Assembly: GCA_029379385.1 (NCBI GenBank)
Contig: CM055611.1
Span: 12,160,062-12,224,061, forward strand
DNA length: 64,000 bases
Direction of reading: 5' to 3'
From: Quillaja saponaria
Lineage: Eukaryota; Streptophyta; Magnoliopsida; Fabales; Quillajaceae
The position numbers and the translations under genes were made by a program. Shown in pieces: positions 48,141 to 60,241 of this stretch; positions within the stretch are counted from its first letter, which is position 1; every line of letters starts with the position of its first letter. The notes below the pieces were generated by a model, which worked only from the letters and a program-made list of their open reading frames with translations, ran no database searches and was not told the DNA's origin.

Positions 48141-50124
48141 CTAGTTTGTTTGTTTATTTTTTAACCTTTTGAAAATTATGGTGTCAAGGTCTATTTGGAG
48201 AATATTTTTTGGTTTTATTTGAATGAGCATTTATATTATTTTTTATGATGAATAATAAGTTCTATTTACTAGTTTTATAATTTATTGATTTGTCAATCTT
48301 TTGTCACATGTTAATTGTCATTGATCATGAAATTTATGTTGAGTAGTTTTACATTCTTTTAATGATCCATATTAGTTTATTGCAAACAAAACTTCACAAA
48401 AATTCATTGACAAGCTTTCTACTATTTTCATCAGAGCATTTGAGTCTAACTTTCCTATTAATATTAAATATGTTGATATATATAAAGATATTGGCAAGGA
48501 AACACAATGTCTTACCAACAAATAGATCATCCATGAAACTTTCAGAATTTATATCTCAAGAATTGAGTTAATTGATTTCCATTATCCATATTTCTCAAGC
48601 ACTATTTAGGTCAACTTCATAGAATACCATGTTAGGAATTTTATGTGTGGAATACCATTAATTGTGTGATTTTAATAAATACGGGTTAAGATTTATTCCA
48701 ATTGAGACATGTTTATTAGAGTCTAGTTGGTTAAGGCTAAAGCACACCTATTAGGTATGATGTGGGTTGACGGTAAGTGTAGGCTGAATAACTTAATAAT
48801 TTCATAATAAGAGGACTTTTTAGGGTTTAATTATAGATAATCTAGGTCCCTTCTATTCTCTCATAAGTTTTGTGTTCGGTTTGTTGAGAGCCATTAGTAA
48901 GTGGAAAGTAAAGAGAGAAAGACCTAGCCAATATAAATAACTCAATCAGAGGTGCGCTTGCTTGAGGACTCAATTATTTGCTGCTATGATTCAATCAGAT
49001 ACGTTTGCTATATATATTATGTTCTAAATTCATATATGTGATCTTAGAATCAATATCACATAATATAATTTAGTATAGACCACTATTTGTAGAAAAGTAA
49101 GAAGAAAATGCTAATTGTCACATAATAACCTCTCTTTTCGGAAATGTAACAAAGTTAACAATAGCCATAAGTAAAGCATAACTTTCATCAGCTTTCAAAT
49201 TTATTTGTTAGTTGTCATTGAGAATAACATATTGATCAACAAGAGTCACTTGTCACCACACATACATCCTTAGACACAATTTAGCAAGAGCAAGTTAAAC
49301 AATTTTGATCCACTAACATATAGTACCACTTTCATAATATATATAAATAAATAAAAACTTTCTCATTGACATTTCAAGTAAGAAAAGGAAAAAATGATAT
49401 CATCCTCACATATCTCTAAATCAAGAAAAGCAAATTTGATCCTAGAAATATTAAAAATGGTTAACTCTTCTTTCCCTTTATATACTTCCTTTAAGACTAT
49501 AACCTTAACAAGGCTCATAACTTTGACATTGCACCAAGAATTCTTCTAAAACTAAAATGCACCACAACACCAAAAGTTCTAGACTTCATGTCACTAGTTT
49601 CCAATATTTCTCAGGGTGTTCTCTCTTCACTTCAAAATTATAAGAGCCTTGTTATAATCATCTAACATTGAAGAAAAGTCAAGTCTAACATCATGTCTGT
49701 TTCAAACATAACACTAAGTGTGAAATTGCACAATAGCCCAAACTTGCACTCAAATGGAAAGAAAACTTCTTTGAAGCAATTGCAAGGACCTTGCTAAACG
49801 GATATACTCTCAAAACTTACCAATTGATAAATTCTTAGAGTAACAACTACTTTCATGAAAAGTATTAAAAAGTGCATAGCTATAATGAATGTCAAAAGAG
49901 TGAATCAATGGAGAAAAGTGAGAGATCACCTAAAAGGAATGAATCTAAACCAAAATTATCAAGATCCTCTCTTAGGTTCAACTTTCAAAGCATCATTATC
50001 ACCTTACAAGGAGAAAAATTTTCATATATTTGCTCTGTTGTAAAACTCATCCAAATCCGTACGACTTTGTCACTGAGTAAATAGATTGTAATACAACACA
50101 CACTCATTTATGGGGGGGGATTAG
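48141..50124. other. AT-rich unassigned sequence
   Basis: No recognisable domain. Around 48,600-49,030 the composition is LTR-like, and 49,855-50,090 holds a short Ser/Lys-rich open frame that could be the remains of an internal region of the next block. Nothing firmer can be said. Confidence 0.3.
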
Positions 50125-50494
50125 TGATAATACAGGATTATACCAATCCAATAATATTATTACACGTGGCATCGGTATAACGGACAAATCCAAATTGTAA
50201 CTGACACCATTATAGTCCATTATTATTGTAATGAACATCATAACTATTGTAATGAATACTCTGACATAACTCTTATATAAAGAGAATCAAAACTTCAAAA
50301 CAAGATAGGTTATTCTCTCAAACCTTACTCTTTTCAACTTATAAGGTTATTCTCTCAAACCTTACTCTTTTCAACTTATATTATCTGATCAAATATTGAT
50401 TTTGGATTCAGAGTTTTCACAGGCCCAAAGAACCGTCCTTTATAGGTCAGCCACGTGGAAGGACACCTTAGTCTGGTCAAATTCAGACTTAACA
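50125..50494 (+). repeat. LTR-like block with polypurine tract and 37-bp tandem repeat
   Basis: TGATAATACAGG... to ...CAGACTTAACA, 370 bp, with a TGGGGGGGGA purine tract 5 bases upstream (50111-50120) and a TATATAAAG box at ~50,274. Inside are two adjacent copies of AGGTTATTCTCTCAAACC-type 36-37-bp units at 50305-50340 and 50341-50377. Looks like the 3' LTR of a small copia or TRIM element, but no 5' partner was found. Confidence 0.45.
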
Positions 50495-51699
50495 CTTCCA
50501 AAAATATTGCAGATAGAGTAAATAATCGCAAAGATTTTTAGAAGTTGAGTAGGGGTCAATTGAACCCATCAACTCTACGTGGCGTTGCTCCTAACTAGCT
50601 TATAATCCATGCAAATAAACGGATTTTTGTTTGTTCTCCATAACAATATATGTACTTTAAATAATTAATTAAAAAAATATATTTATCAAAGAAAATATAT
50701 ATCTTATCTTTTAGTACAATTTTCTTTAATACGCTACAAATTAAGAAAGTAATGATAATGAAACTTTAATTAATTAACCTTATAGTTTTGTAATGAAAAC
50801 AAATAAGAATATGAAAATTGAGAAAAAAGTAAGAAAAAAAAAACACGAGAAACATGATGACAAAAATAAAAGAAATTACAACAATCTGAATTAAAATAAG
50901 CATCTAAAAAATTCATTGACACCCAAAACTTTATATAGTTTAAAAAAATTAATGGTATTACCACAACATCACATATCATAAATAGATAATTTTATGAATA
51001 TGCAAACCTATCAATTTTTTTCTCTAAAAATAAAAAATAAAAAATTGTAGTGCGAATTCAATTTTAGTCCAAGTCTAAAAGGAATAGATCACAAAAATGA
51101 TACTTCTAATAAAACGTTTAAACAAAAAAATTGAACAAAAATAGAATTACCAATTGGTACCAACATAGTGTACTATTTATCAAATACAAATAAAAAGAAA
51201 ATAGACCAAGCAAAATTCTACAACATAACATTCTAAAATAAACATCTCCAACACTATTGAAAGTTGAAATCCAAAAAAGAAATAAATAAAAAAAGGAAAT
51301 TTTAAAGAAGAAAAAATATATGAAAAGAAATGAAATTTAAATAGATTATTAAGAGATGCTTATATAAATAATATCAAACTGAAAGTCCTACACATAAAAG
51401 GAAAAAAAAAATATAATCATGAAATCTCAATTATTTGTATGATGCAACCTCTCTTCTCATTATGGGATTGCACCATATAAATTCCATTATAATAAATAAT
51501 TTAGGTTCCTTATGTTAAGCAGGTCTCGAATCTAAGTGTTGTTGGATTGTTCGCTGATTTCTAGGTTTTCTTTTTTCTTTTAAGTTTTTAGGTCGATGTA
51601 ATGAGATAATCCCAAGTTTATGGCATTTTTGTTTCTGTTTTAAGTTTTCTTTATTTTCTTGCATTGGCTTAGACTATGCTTAGGCCTTTTCATTAAAAT
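50495..51699. other. AT-rich intergenic sequence
   Basis: No coding or terminal-repeat structure recognised. AAAAT at 51695-51699 is the left target duplication of the following solo LTR. Confidence 0.4.
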
Positions 51700-52159
51700 T
51701 GTTATAACCCAATAGTTTTACATGTGCTCTAGAATGTTCGTACGAAGAAAAAAAAAATTCATGTCTAGGTGATCAAATTTTGTACAAAGTAAAATTTACA
51801 TAATTAAGTACTTGTATAAATATAGGAATGAAGCAAGAATTAATTTTCATTATATCATCGATTAACTTGGAGCTTAAAATTTATTTTGTAAATTTTTAGG
51901 ATGTGTACAACAAGCGTACAAATATTTATATTCATAAATACAATAAGATTAATTAAGCATTATAAATTTATAAGTAAAGAAGTATTATTGCATATATACA
52001 CACATAAGTAATAGGATTTGTTTTTCACCACACATTTGGGAGGTTGACTTTGATTCCAATTATGTGCTTTGCTTCCCTCTTTTTTAGCACCGCCTCTCCT
52101 TTTTCTCTTATGTGCTTTGCTTCCCGAGTTCAAGAAGTTTCCCCTATTCTGCTTTCCAT

Positions 52160-52600
52160 TTTTGTTTGGCCGTGTAATCCTCTATAGCATCCAACCTTCC
52201 TACTTGCTTGCCATCAATTTAACCTATCTAAGCTCTACAATTCTCTGCAAGTGGAAACTTATTTTTAACAAGCAAAAACCTTGAATCTAAGTCTAGTAGT
52301 TACCCGAGGAACCCCAGCAGAGGACACCTCTGAGTGAAGATGTTTTGCTCTACCCCGTGACCAACTCCATCATTGGTTAACAGATTAGGATTAACATACC
52401 CGATAACCTGTTTTTGTTTTGCTTCAATTCGCTTTATCAAACCTGTCACTATATCTAGCTCACTTTCAAGCTTTCTCCGGAGCTCCCTTGTCTTCTGCTT
52501 TGACTTAGACACCAAGTTGATCTTAACTCAATTCTCTGAACCAGACATCGCAGAACCATTCCCTGAAGGCAGGTCCCTGGTACTGGGCGCTGCGGCTTAA
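52160..52600 (-). pseudogene. GTE/BET-family gene fragment inside the solo LTR
   Basis: Minus-strand frame reading RDLPSGNGSAM, SGSEN, stop, VKINLVSKSKQKTRELRRKL, ESELDIVTGLIKRIEAKQ, then LTNDGVG and, after another stop, DSRFLLVKNKFPLAEN. This order matches the region between N-terminus and bromodomain in plant GTE (BET) transcription regulators. There a basic 'KINLxSKSKQExRELxRKLxSELD' helix is followed by a 'LLAKDKFPPAE' linker. The bromodomain itself is not present. The first stop TGA stands where Arg (CGA) is expected. Flanking sequence is LTR, so it is a captured or inserted fragment, not a gene. Match from memory of the family, not a search. Confidence 0.6.
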
Positions 52601-52922
52601 CGAAGATTAAGGCTTGACAATTTAACCTATTAACAGGTTAGGGTAGATGAATCATGTGATTCAGCATATAACCTTCTTACTTCTTGCAACCGTGAATTAC
52701 TAGTTGTGACCAAGCATAAGTGATTGTCATCCTCCCTTCCATAAGAGTATGAAATGGTTTGTACCAGCTATGTAACCCCCTTTGGCCCTGAGCGTCTTCT
52801 ACCATGTAGAGGGGAAATTTTAGTGGGTAACTTGGGTAAAGTGGCAGCCAAGGTCATCTTAATTCCCTTATTTTGTTGTCGTGGATTATGGTGTTATTAA
52901 GAAGTTAAACATAAGAGACTAA

Positions 52923-53792
52923 GGGCTAGTTTGGTACGTAAGAATGATTTTTGTGGAATTAGAATGGGAAAGAGAATAGGAATAAAATACAGGTGGAATG
53001 GAATGATCATTCCATTCATTTGTTTGGTAGCTCCAGTAAGGAATAATCATTTTATTTCATGCATTTATTTTCTATGCAATTTTTACAAAGTAAAAAATAT
53101 AAAATTATGTTAAAATGACAAAAATATTCATCTACAAATAAATTAATAAAAATGTAACATAATTTATGAAATATGTATATTTCTTAATTTTTTAATTATT
53201 TTTAAAAAAAAAATTATATTATTTATTTACTTATTATTAATTAATTACTTATATTTTTTATTATTAATTATATTTATTTTTTATTAATATTAATTTTTTT
53301 ATTTTAAAATTACTTAACTAATTTATTTATATAACATTAATTATTTATTTATAATTATATTATTTATAACGATATGAAGGGTATTTTTTCATTTGACTAA
53401 ACTGAATTGATTTATTATTATTTTTATATACAACTTTTTTATTTATATAATTTTATATTATTTAATGTGATATGAAGGCTATTTTTATTATTTGACTAAA
53501 TTAAATAATAAATATTTTTTTTTTATGAATCATATTATTTTTTATTAATAGTCAACTTTTTTTATTATATTTAATTATATTTTTGTCATTTAATTGCACT
53601 AAACCGATCCCATAGAAGTATGAATGAGCAATCCCACCCCCAAGGTGCATTCGAGAATTCCTAATTCTATGGAATAAAATAGCCGGAATAGAATGTGTAT
53701 TCTTAAGCTAAAAATATACAGAACGAAAGAATATTCATTCCATAGAATCATACATGGAATGGAATGGCCATTCTCGCATACCAAACTAGCCC
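52923..53792. mobile_element. PIF/Harbinger (Tourist-like) MITE, 870 bp
   Basis: Terminal inverted repeats GGGCTAGTTTGGTACGTAAG at the left and its complement (reading GGGCTAGTTTGGTATGCGAG) at the right, three mismatches over ~24 bases. Both ends are flanked by TAA (52920-52922, 53793-53795), the 3-bp target typical of PIF/Harbinger. Subterminal GGAATGGAATG/CATTCCATTCC motifs also pair. The interior (53,100-53,590) is almost pure A/T and has no transposase. Confidence 0.85.
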
Positions 53793-54601
53793 TAAAGGAG
53801 TTGTAAATTCTTAATTAAGGTTTAGTAATTTTAAGTACAAGAAATAGTTATTAAAAAAAGAAATTAGAATTCTATTATGATAAAACTTATGTATTGTAAG
53901 TCTAGGGAATTCCAAATAATTGGTAGTTGAATTTAATGTTTGAAATAAGAATTCTATGAAGAGTTAATAGCAGATTTAATGTAATTCAATATGTGGAATA
54001 TGTGTAATATAAGACTTAAAAGATTAGGTTTATTATATTTGTAATATATATATGTGTGTGTAAATTAGAGGGAAACATACCTATAAGGTGTTTGATAGAA
54101 TGACTAGGAGAAATTAAAGGTTAGTACATTTATAGAAATAGAATTATACAAACTCTAATAACTAAATAATTAATTGGGAGATCAATTGAATGTGAATAAA
54201 GAAAATTTATGAATAATTAATAAAGAATATAGATTTGGGGAAAAGGGAAATTTGATAAATTGAGATCTTGAGAACTAGGTATTGTGTGAACTTAAATAAA
54301 TAGTTTAATAACCAAAGAATAAATAAATAAGGTTCAAGGCTTAAGGAAAAGTAAATTTAAATTTGATTTTATTACTATTAAAATGGCATGATCCAAGCTT
54401 TTGGGTGAAATTAAAGAGAGTAATTCAATTTGGATTCAATACTAGAAAACTAGGAATGTTAAAAAGTATGACTATGTCTCAATTTCATGGTATGAATATA
54501 TGTATATATATAAGATATACACGCATGATATGGAATCCTGTAATCTACAAGGAATGGGTTAAATACTTAAACGGATTTAGTTTCTAAAAGCACATATAAA
54601 T

Positions 54602-54634
<33 letters not shown>

Positions 54635-55886
54635 CATAATAATTAAAAGGTTATGATTATAACGTTTATGAACTAAGCATTTGAAAATATGAATTTCAGT
54701 TCCAGACTCTACTTTGAATGTGATGTCATTTGCAAGCGCAAGAAGAAGTGATGAACAAGATCTGTAAAATTGTTAGTTTTTGATTAGTAGATTAGTTTAT
54801 TTGATTGTTTGATATATTTTTGTATATATATATATATATATATATGTTATATAAAGGTGAATAAGAATTGTATTACTATGATTAAATTATGTAGATAGTG
54901 TTTGATATTTAGAATTGTTTCTGGTTGATAAAGGCCAACGAAATGATTTTTTCAAAATGATTTCAATTCCAAAAATGAAATCTAGGTGCACCTAGGATGC
55001 TTTGATTTAATATTCTGATTCTGATAAATGTTTTTAAAAAGATATTTAAGTGCTCATCCCCGATAGATAGATTTAGAAAATAAGATTCAATGATTTTGTA
55101 TTTTAGAGATTCTATTTATGATTCTATTTAGTATGCGGGTGCAGAACTACTCAGTAGGAATGGTGTGCAAGGTTGAGTTACTCAGTTGGTCTTTTGTGTG
55201 CTTTGGATGCTTTGATTGCTTTAATTGTTTCGATTGGAGTTTACTTGAGTACTATTGAAACTGTACTTATTAAGTTTGGTATTTTATGTATATGTGTAAT
55301 CTTAATGTTTTTGAAATTGATGATATGTTAATATTAGCTGACTATATATATATTATCTACATGTGTTAAGTGATGCTAGTACCATTTGGGTACATTTTTC
55401 TACTCACTGAGTCTGTAGAACTAACTCCTCTTTATTGATTTTTTTTTTTTTTTTTTTTAGTAACAAGATTTAAAATTACATCATTGATGAGTGCATGACT
55501 TGCCAATAATGGGTGGCAAGGTAATTCTTCAGAATCTTGTACTTAAAGTAAAGGATGAAAGTTTCACACTAGAGCTATGTTGTGTCATAGTCTTAGTTGT
55601 TTATTATTTAAGATTTGGCTGGAGCAAAGATCCTCTGTGTAATTTTGTGATTATTAGGATCTAGTTATATGTTAAGCAGGTGTACTTGTTTGCATTTTGA
55701 GGCATGTTTATATTGTAGAAAATCTCTGCTAAATTTTTATTGTAAATGAATTTTTATAGTTAACTTTTGTTTTATAAATTTTTACTTTTATTCATTGGTT
55801 TGGTCAAGAGTCATAGTTATTTCTTTACTTTTGAGTCATGGTTATAGAGGTGCCAGTCATACCTTCGTGAGGGGTGTAACAAAAAT

Positions 55887-57790
55887 TAATAAAATTTAAG
55901 GGCTGACCCAACTCCTAGATAAATTTAGATTTTTAAAAGATATATATAGTAGAGTTTCAAATGATTATTACTAAACCAAGCCTTATTATTAATGAGGTTT
56001 CTTTCTCCTCTACATAAGGTTTCGATCTGCAATTCCATCACACTTCTATCAGTAATCTGGCAACACTTCCATTCCCATAACATTCAGTAGCAGTGAGTAT
56101 CAGCTTAGTGACCATTAATCATCCTTACCATTAAGATGACCCACCCCTTGTTTCGTATCATTCCCTCTCTGTTCACTACATTGTTTCCATTATTAGCTGC
56201 CACACTTCCCTGTCCCCTACCTATAAACTAACCTATAAGCCCTACAACTATAGACCCTTTACCTAACCCGATTACCTCCCTTGAAGATACGAAGGATGAC
56301 CTAGTCATTGCCTTTAATGAGACAGACATTGAATCAGGTATACAAGAGTTTGCTAAAACACTAGTAAGGAAAATTGTTTCCAACAAATAAAATGTCACGA
56401 GTACCATGCACAACATGCTCAGTTGTGTTTGGAACAACCCCAAAGGTTTGTATATTATAGAAATGGGAGACCAGCTATATCAATTCTTTTTTGAGGACAA
56501 AATTTATTGTTAGAGGATATTAAAAGGCAGTCCTTGGCTTTACAAAAATCAATTTCTACTACTACAATAGTGGGAGATGGACATTGAAAAGATCAAGGCA
56601 AATTTCACTCATGCTCCCATTTGGGTCCAACTATAGGGTCTTCCGCCCTCCACTGTTGCACAGAGAAGATGGGATGGAAACTTGGAGGATTGCTAGGAGT
56701 CGTTTCTAAAATTGAGCTGTTCCAAGTTAAAGGAGAGCAGGGGAGGATCATTAAGTGTCTACTGCAGTAGGATCTAAACAGTAAGCTACGAAGGGCTATT
56801 ATAGCTAAAAGAGTTTTTTTCGGGAGCATTGTAAAGTCGAGTTGCAGTATGAGAAGTTACCAACCTTCAGTTTTTATTGTGGTATTATTGACCATGATGA
56901 AAGGAGCTGGAAGGTTAAACTGAGAGAGAAAATGTATGGGACCACTTGCTCCTTACTATGACAGTCTAATTCGGGCTAAACAAATGGAGTGGCAGATGAA
57001 GCAAGAGAGTGATAAACTCAACATTGGAATTAGCTCAGGTGTACATCTGACAAATCAATCATACCAACTGGAGGCCATCATGCGGGGTTTGACGGAGCTT
57101 TCAATGAAAGGCCCAAGGGTGGATACGTGTTACCAAACCATTGGAAAGACAGCAATACAACAGGAACTCCTTAGCTCCGAGAATGTTGGAAACCAACCCG
57201 TAAACATTAGAGTAACCCTATTTTTAATAACCGGTTAAATAAAAGAGAATGCTTATCTCATTAGTTGAATTATGAGTCTCCTATCAAGGATAAGTCTAGT
57301 AGCCCAAATACCTAGACTGGTGAAGGTGATAAGGATGCAAAGCTAACAAAACTCTAAGAAGTAGGAGACCAAGACATTATTGAAATTTTAAAATGGGCGT
57401 GAGCAGGTTATTCATTCCCTTAGGGGCAGTGAAATCTAAGTGGGTCCTTAATAAACCCATTGATAAATCACTCTATCATTGTACCTAGCCTATCTCCCAT
57501 ATATGTGAAACACGTTTAACCCTTACCTGTCCAGACACAGGAGCCTAAACAGTACAATAACATTACTTCCTTTACCTTCACTACTGGCCAAACAACCCAC
57601 ACACCAGCCCAAACAAAAACATCTCTTAAACAATTAGCACTCCAACATGGAGGGAATGGTAGTTTAGGGAGTAAAAAGGCAGGAAGATCAAAAAAGAGAA
57701 TTGATTACGTTACTGTGGAGGAGTTTCTAAAGAAGTTATGTACCAGTCCTATGAATGTTGAAAGGGGGAAGGCCAGCCTTATCTGGCCTA
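55887..57790 (+). pseudogene. LINE 5' region and ORF1 (DUF4283, zinc knuckle)
   Basis: Plus-strand frames from ~56,260: SLEDTKDDLVIAFNETDIES, RKIVSNK, SCVWNNPKGLYIIEMGDQLY, QFFFEDKIY, GSPWLYKNQFLLLQ, HAPIWVQL...GLPPSTVAQ. These follow the DUF4283 pattern of plant L1 ORF1/gag-like proteins. Then YEKLPTFSFYCGIIDHDERS at ~56,850-56,910 is a degenerate CCHC knuckle in which the first and last Cys are lost (F-S-F-Y-C-x4-D-H-x4-W). The frame continues to LTNQSYQLEAIMRGLTELS and ends ~57,790 with IDYVTVEEFLKKLC. Several stops. The start (55,887-56,250) is a likely 5' UTR. Confidence 0.72.
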
Positions 57791-57800
57791 ATAAGGATTA

Positions 57801-58895
57801 ATGAAGATTATGTATTGGAACCTGCAGGGTATGGGGATTCCTTCCCATTCCTCTAATATGATCTGTTTGGCAGAAACAAAAGTAGACATGAGCAAAATGA
57901 CTAGTACTTTTCAAAGATGTAGATTGCATAAATATCATATTGTAAAAGCTGAAGGATTATTGGGTGGACTAACTATGGCTTGGAAAGAGGAGATGAATGT
58001 TGAGGTGATCCACTTAGAGAAATTCCTTATTCACAGTAAAGTAGTGGATGAATCAACAAACATGGTTTGGGATTAATTTTGTATTTACCTTAGCTGCCAT
58101 GACACTGAGCGAAAGGAACAATTTTACTCTATACTACAAAGAATTAACCATACAAGCTCCATGTTTCTAATTTTCGACGATTTTAATGTCATACTCAAAG
58201 ATTCAAAAAAACATGGGGGATCTCACAATGACCCAATCAAAGACAAGAATTTATGGACTTTATAAACTCAGGTGGTTTGATAGACCTTAACTTTCAGGGG
58301 TACCCATTTACATGGAATAATCGATGGACAGGTGCTGGGAACATTCAAGAATGTTTAGACAGGTTCTTCGGTGTAGATTGGCTATCTTCTTATAGCCAAG
58401 CTTTGGTCCTCCACTTTAATGAATTAGGATCTAATTATAGGCCCATTCTACTAGATTCAAATTTGACAGCAAAAGGGAGGAGAATATTCAATTGATGCTA
58501 GACGGTGTGAGTTGGGTGAAGCCAAAGAAACTATTTCACAGCACTGGAGTTTAGATACCTCAAGTACTCAACTCTTCCAAATCTTTATTAAACTTAAAAG
58601 AGTAAGGCATAGTTTAGTTAACTGGAATAAAATTGGGACTACTAATGCTAGAAGGGTCATATTGCAACTCCGAGAAGAGTTAGTTTCCCACAAGAATTCT
58701 AACTTTCCTTTCAACAGAGATAAAGTAGTAAAGTTGGAAAAGGAGTTGACAGAACAATGGAATAAAGAGGAGAAGTATTGGAAGACAAAGTCTAGAAACA
58801 GCTGGCTAAAACTAGATGACTGAAACACTATTTTCTTTCATGCTTCCATAATTCAAAGAAAGAGAAAAAAACTCAATCAACCAGTTATTGGAGGA
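57801..58895 (+). pseudogene. LINE ORF2 endonuclease and start of reverse transcriptase
   Basis: Begins MKIMYWNLQGMGIP, the usual start of plant LINE ORF2 apurinic endonuclease. A deletion then leads to CLAETKVD (catalytic E of the N-E-T motif context), GLTMAWKEEMNVEV, FDDFNVIL, FINSGGLIDLNFQGYPFTWN, then LHFNELGSNYRPILL, where the active-site 'GSDHRP' is GSNYRP. The linker EEKYWKTKSRNSWLKLDD..NTIFFHAS leads toward reverse transcriptase. The sequence then ends abruptly at ~58,895. Stops separate the pieces. It is not the same copy as the LINE fragment at 4.5-5.4 kb, which is the opposite end of the protein. Confidence 0.85.
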
Positions 58896-59290
58896 TTTTT
58901 GGACAAAAGGGTCCAAATTGTATAATTTTTATACTAAAATGGTAAATTTTTTACTTTAATGGCCAGAATAGGGTAAACTCTGAAACCGTGCTTTCAAAAG
59001 ACGGTTTTTGGATCCGACTAAGCATATCGCGTCACCCCACGAACCCCATAACACACACCTCACGAGCCGAGCTGATGTTGACTGAAACCGGTTTCACCCC
59101 TTTTTGTTCCCACGCGCGAGCCCGTCGGACAGGCCTGTGGGGGACAACAATTGTCTGAAATTAGCCTTGTAAAGCCAGGTTTAGATGAATTATTTGGAGC
59201 CTTGCAGGCTACCCTGCAGCGCTGCAGGGTAGCCTGCAACACTGAGAAGAACCCCCCTCTCAATAATCGTCAATAATCGTAGCAATGCAA
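58896..59290. repeat. MULE left terminal region with palindromes
   Basis: AAACCGT/ACGGTTT form a hairpin at 58983-59007. TGAAACCGGTTTCA at 59083-59096 is a perfect 14-bp palindrome. A 38-bp perfect palindrome is at 59202-59239. CAATAATCGT is duplicated at ~59,262-59,281. GC content is visibly above the neighbourhood. Consistent with a long MULE terminal repeat. Confidence 0.55.
59202..59239. repeat. Perfect 38-bp palindrome
   Basis: TTGCAGGCTACCCTGCAGC followed immediately by its exact complement, with no spacer. Flanking bases do not pair. Confidence 0.95.
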
Positions 59291-60130
59291 AATTTTTCTT
59301 CCCGTACAATAAACAACCTACATACAATAATCTCTTAACCTCCAATAATTTCCCCTCTCTTCCAATAAATGCACGCTTTTATATTTCAAATCCTTGAAAT
59401 TTTTTATTTCCATGAGTTTTGTAAATTTTTTTATGAGTTTTGAAATTTAAAAAAATTTCAAATATATGATAATTTATAAGTGAGTTTTGTGAAATATATG
59501 ATAATTTTAAAATTTAAAATTTTATTGTATGATATTTTTAAAATTTAAAATATATAGTAATTTTTTAATTTATAGTATATAATATTTTATAAATTTAAAG
59601 TATATGATAATTTTAAAATTTTAGAATTTAAGATTTTTGATAATTTTTTAATTTTATCATAAATATTTTTAAAATTCATGATATCTTTTAAATATAAAGT
59701 ATATGTTAAATTATATATTTAAATTTTAAAATGTATGATAAATTTTAAAGTGTATAATAATTATATGAAATTAAAATATATGATAAATTTTAAATTTATA
59801 GTGTATGACAGTTTTTAAATTTTTAAATTTGGTATTTTTAGAATTTAAGATTTTTGATAATTTTTTAATTCTATTGTGTATCATAAATGTTTTTATTATG
59901 ATATTTTAAAATTTTAAAATTCATGATATTGCAAATTTTTAAATTTTACGATATTTTTTTAATTTAAAGTATATAATTTATAAACTTATTTGAAATGATT
60001 TAGTAAAAGAAAAAACATTAAATTATTTTAAAAATTAATGGAACATACTTATATTAATCAAATACATATTATGAATACTATAATTTACTTAGAAAAACTT
60101 GCCACACATTGGTGATAATGAAATAAATAT
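59291..60130. other. Very AT-rich spacer of the MULE
   Basis: From ~59,380 to 60,080 almost only A and T, made of degenerate repeats of ATTTTAAAATTTAAAAT and ATATGATAATTTT units. No coding content. It may be a matrix-attachment-like or simple-sequence spacer. Confidence 0.6.
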
Positions 60131-60241
60131 GTGTGTCATTGTTTAACAACATGCTGACAAAGTTGATGGAAGAAAATTATGAACGAAATCATCATAGCAA
60201 TCACTGTCAGGGTAGTCAGACAGGTTATCATCGCTCTCATA

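Larger units (their letters stand above)
51700..55881 (+). repeat. Solo LTR (plus) of a LARD-like family
   Basis: 4,182 bp, TGTTATAACCC...GAGGGGTGTAACA, flanked by perfect AAAAT duplications (51695-51699, 55882-55886). Its beginning matches the 29,660-29,950 LTR region (TTTTGTACAAAGTAAAATTTAC, GTGTACAACAAGCGTAC). Its end matches 43,190-44,160 (GGTTGATAAAGGCCAAC, AGGTGCACCTAGGAT). It includes a MITE at 52923-53792 and a gene fragment. (TA)n runs are at ~54,606-54,632 and 54,823-54,845. Confidence 0.86.

Noticed and set aside
53100..53590. Dense A/T region considered as a replication origin or scaffold attachment site
   Set aside because: It is simply the interior of the MITE; base composition alone is not evidence.
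56228..56829. Minus-strand frames of 71 and 74 codons
   Set aside because: Complements of LINE ORF1, which shows DUF4283-like motifs on the plus strand.
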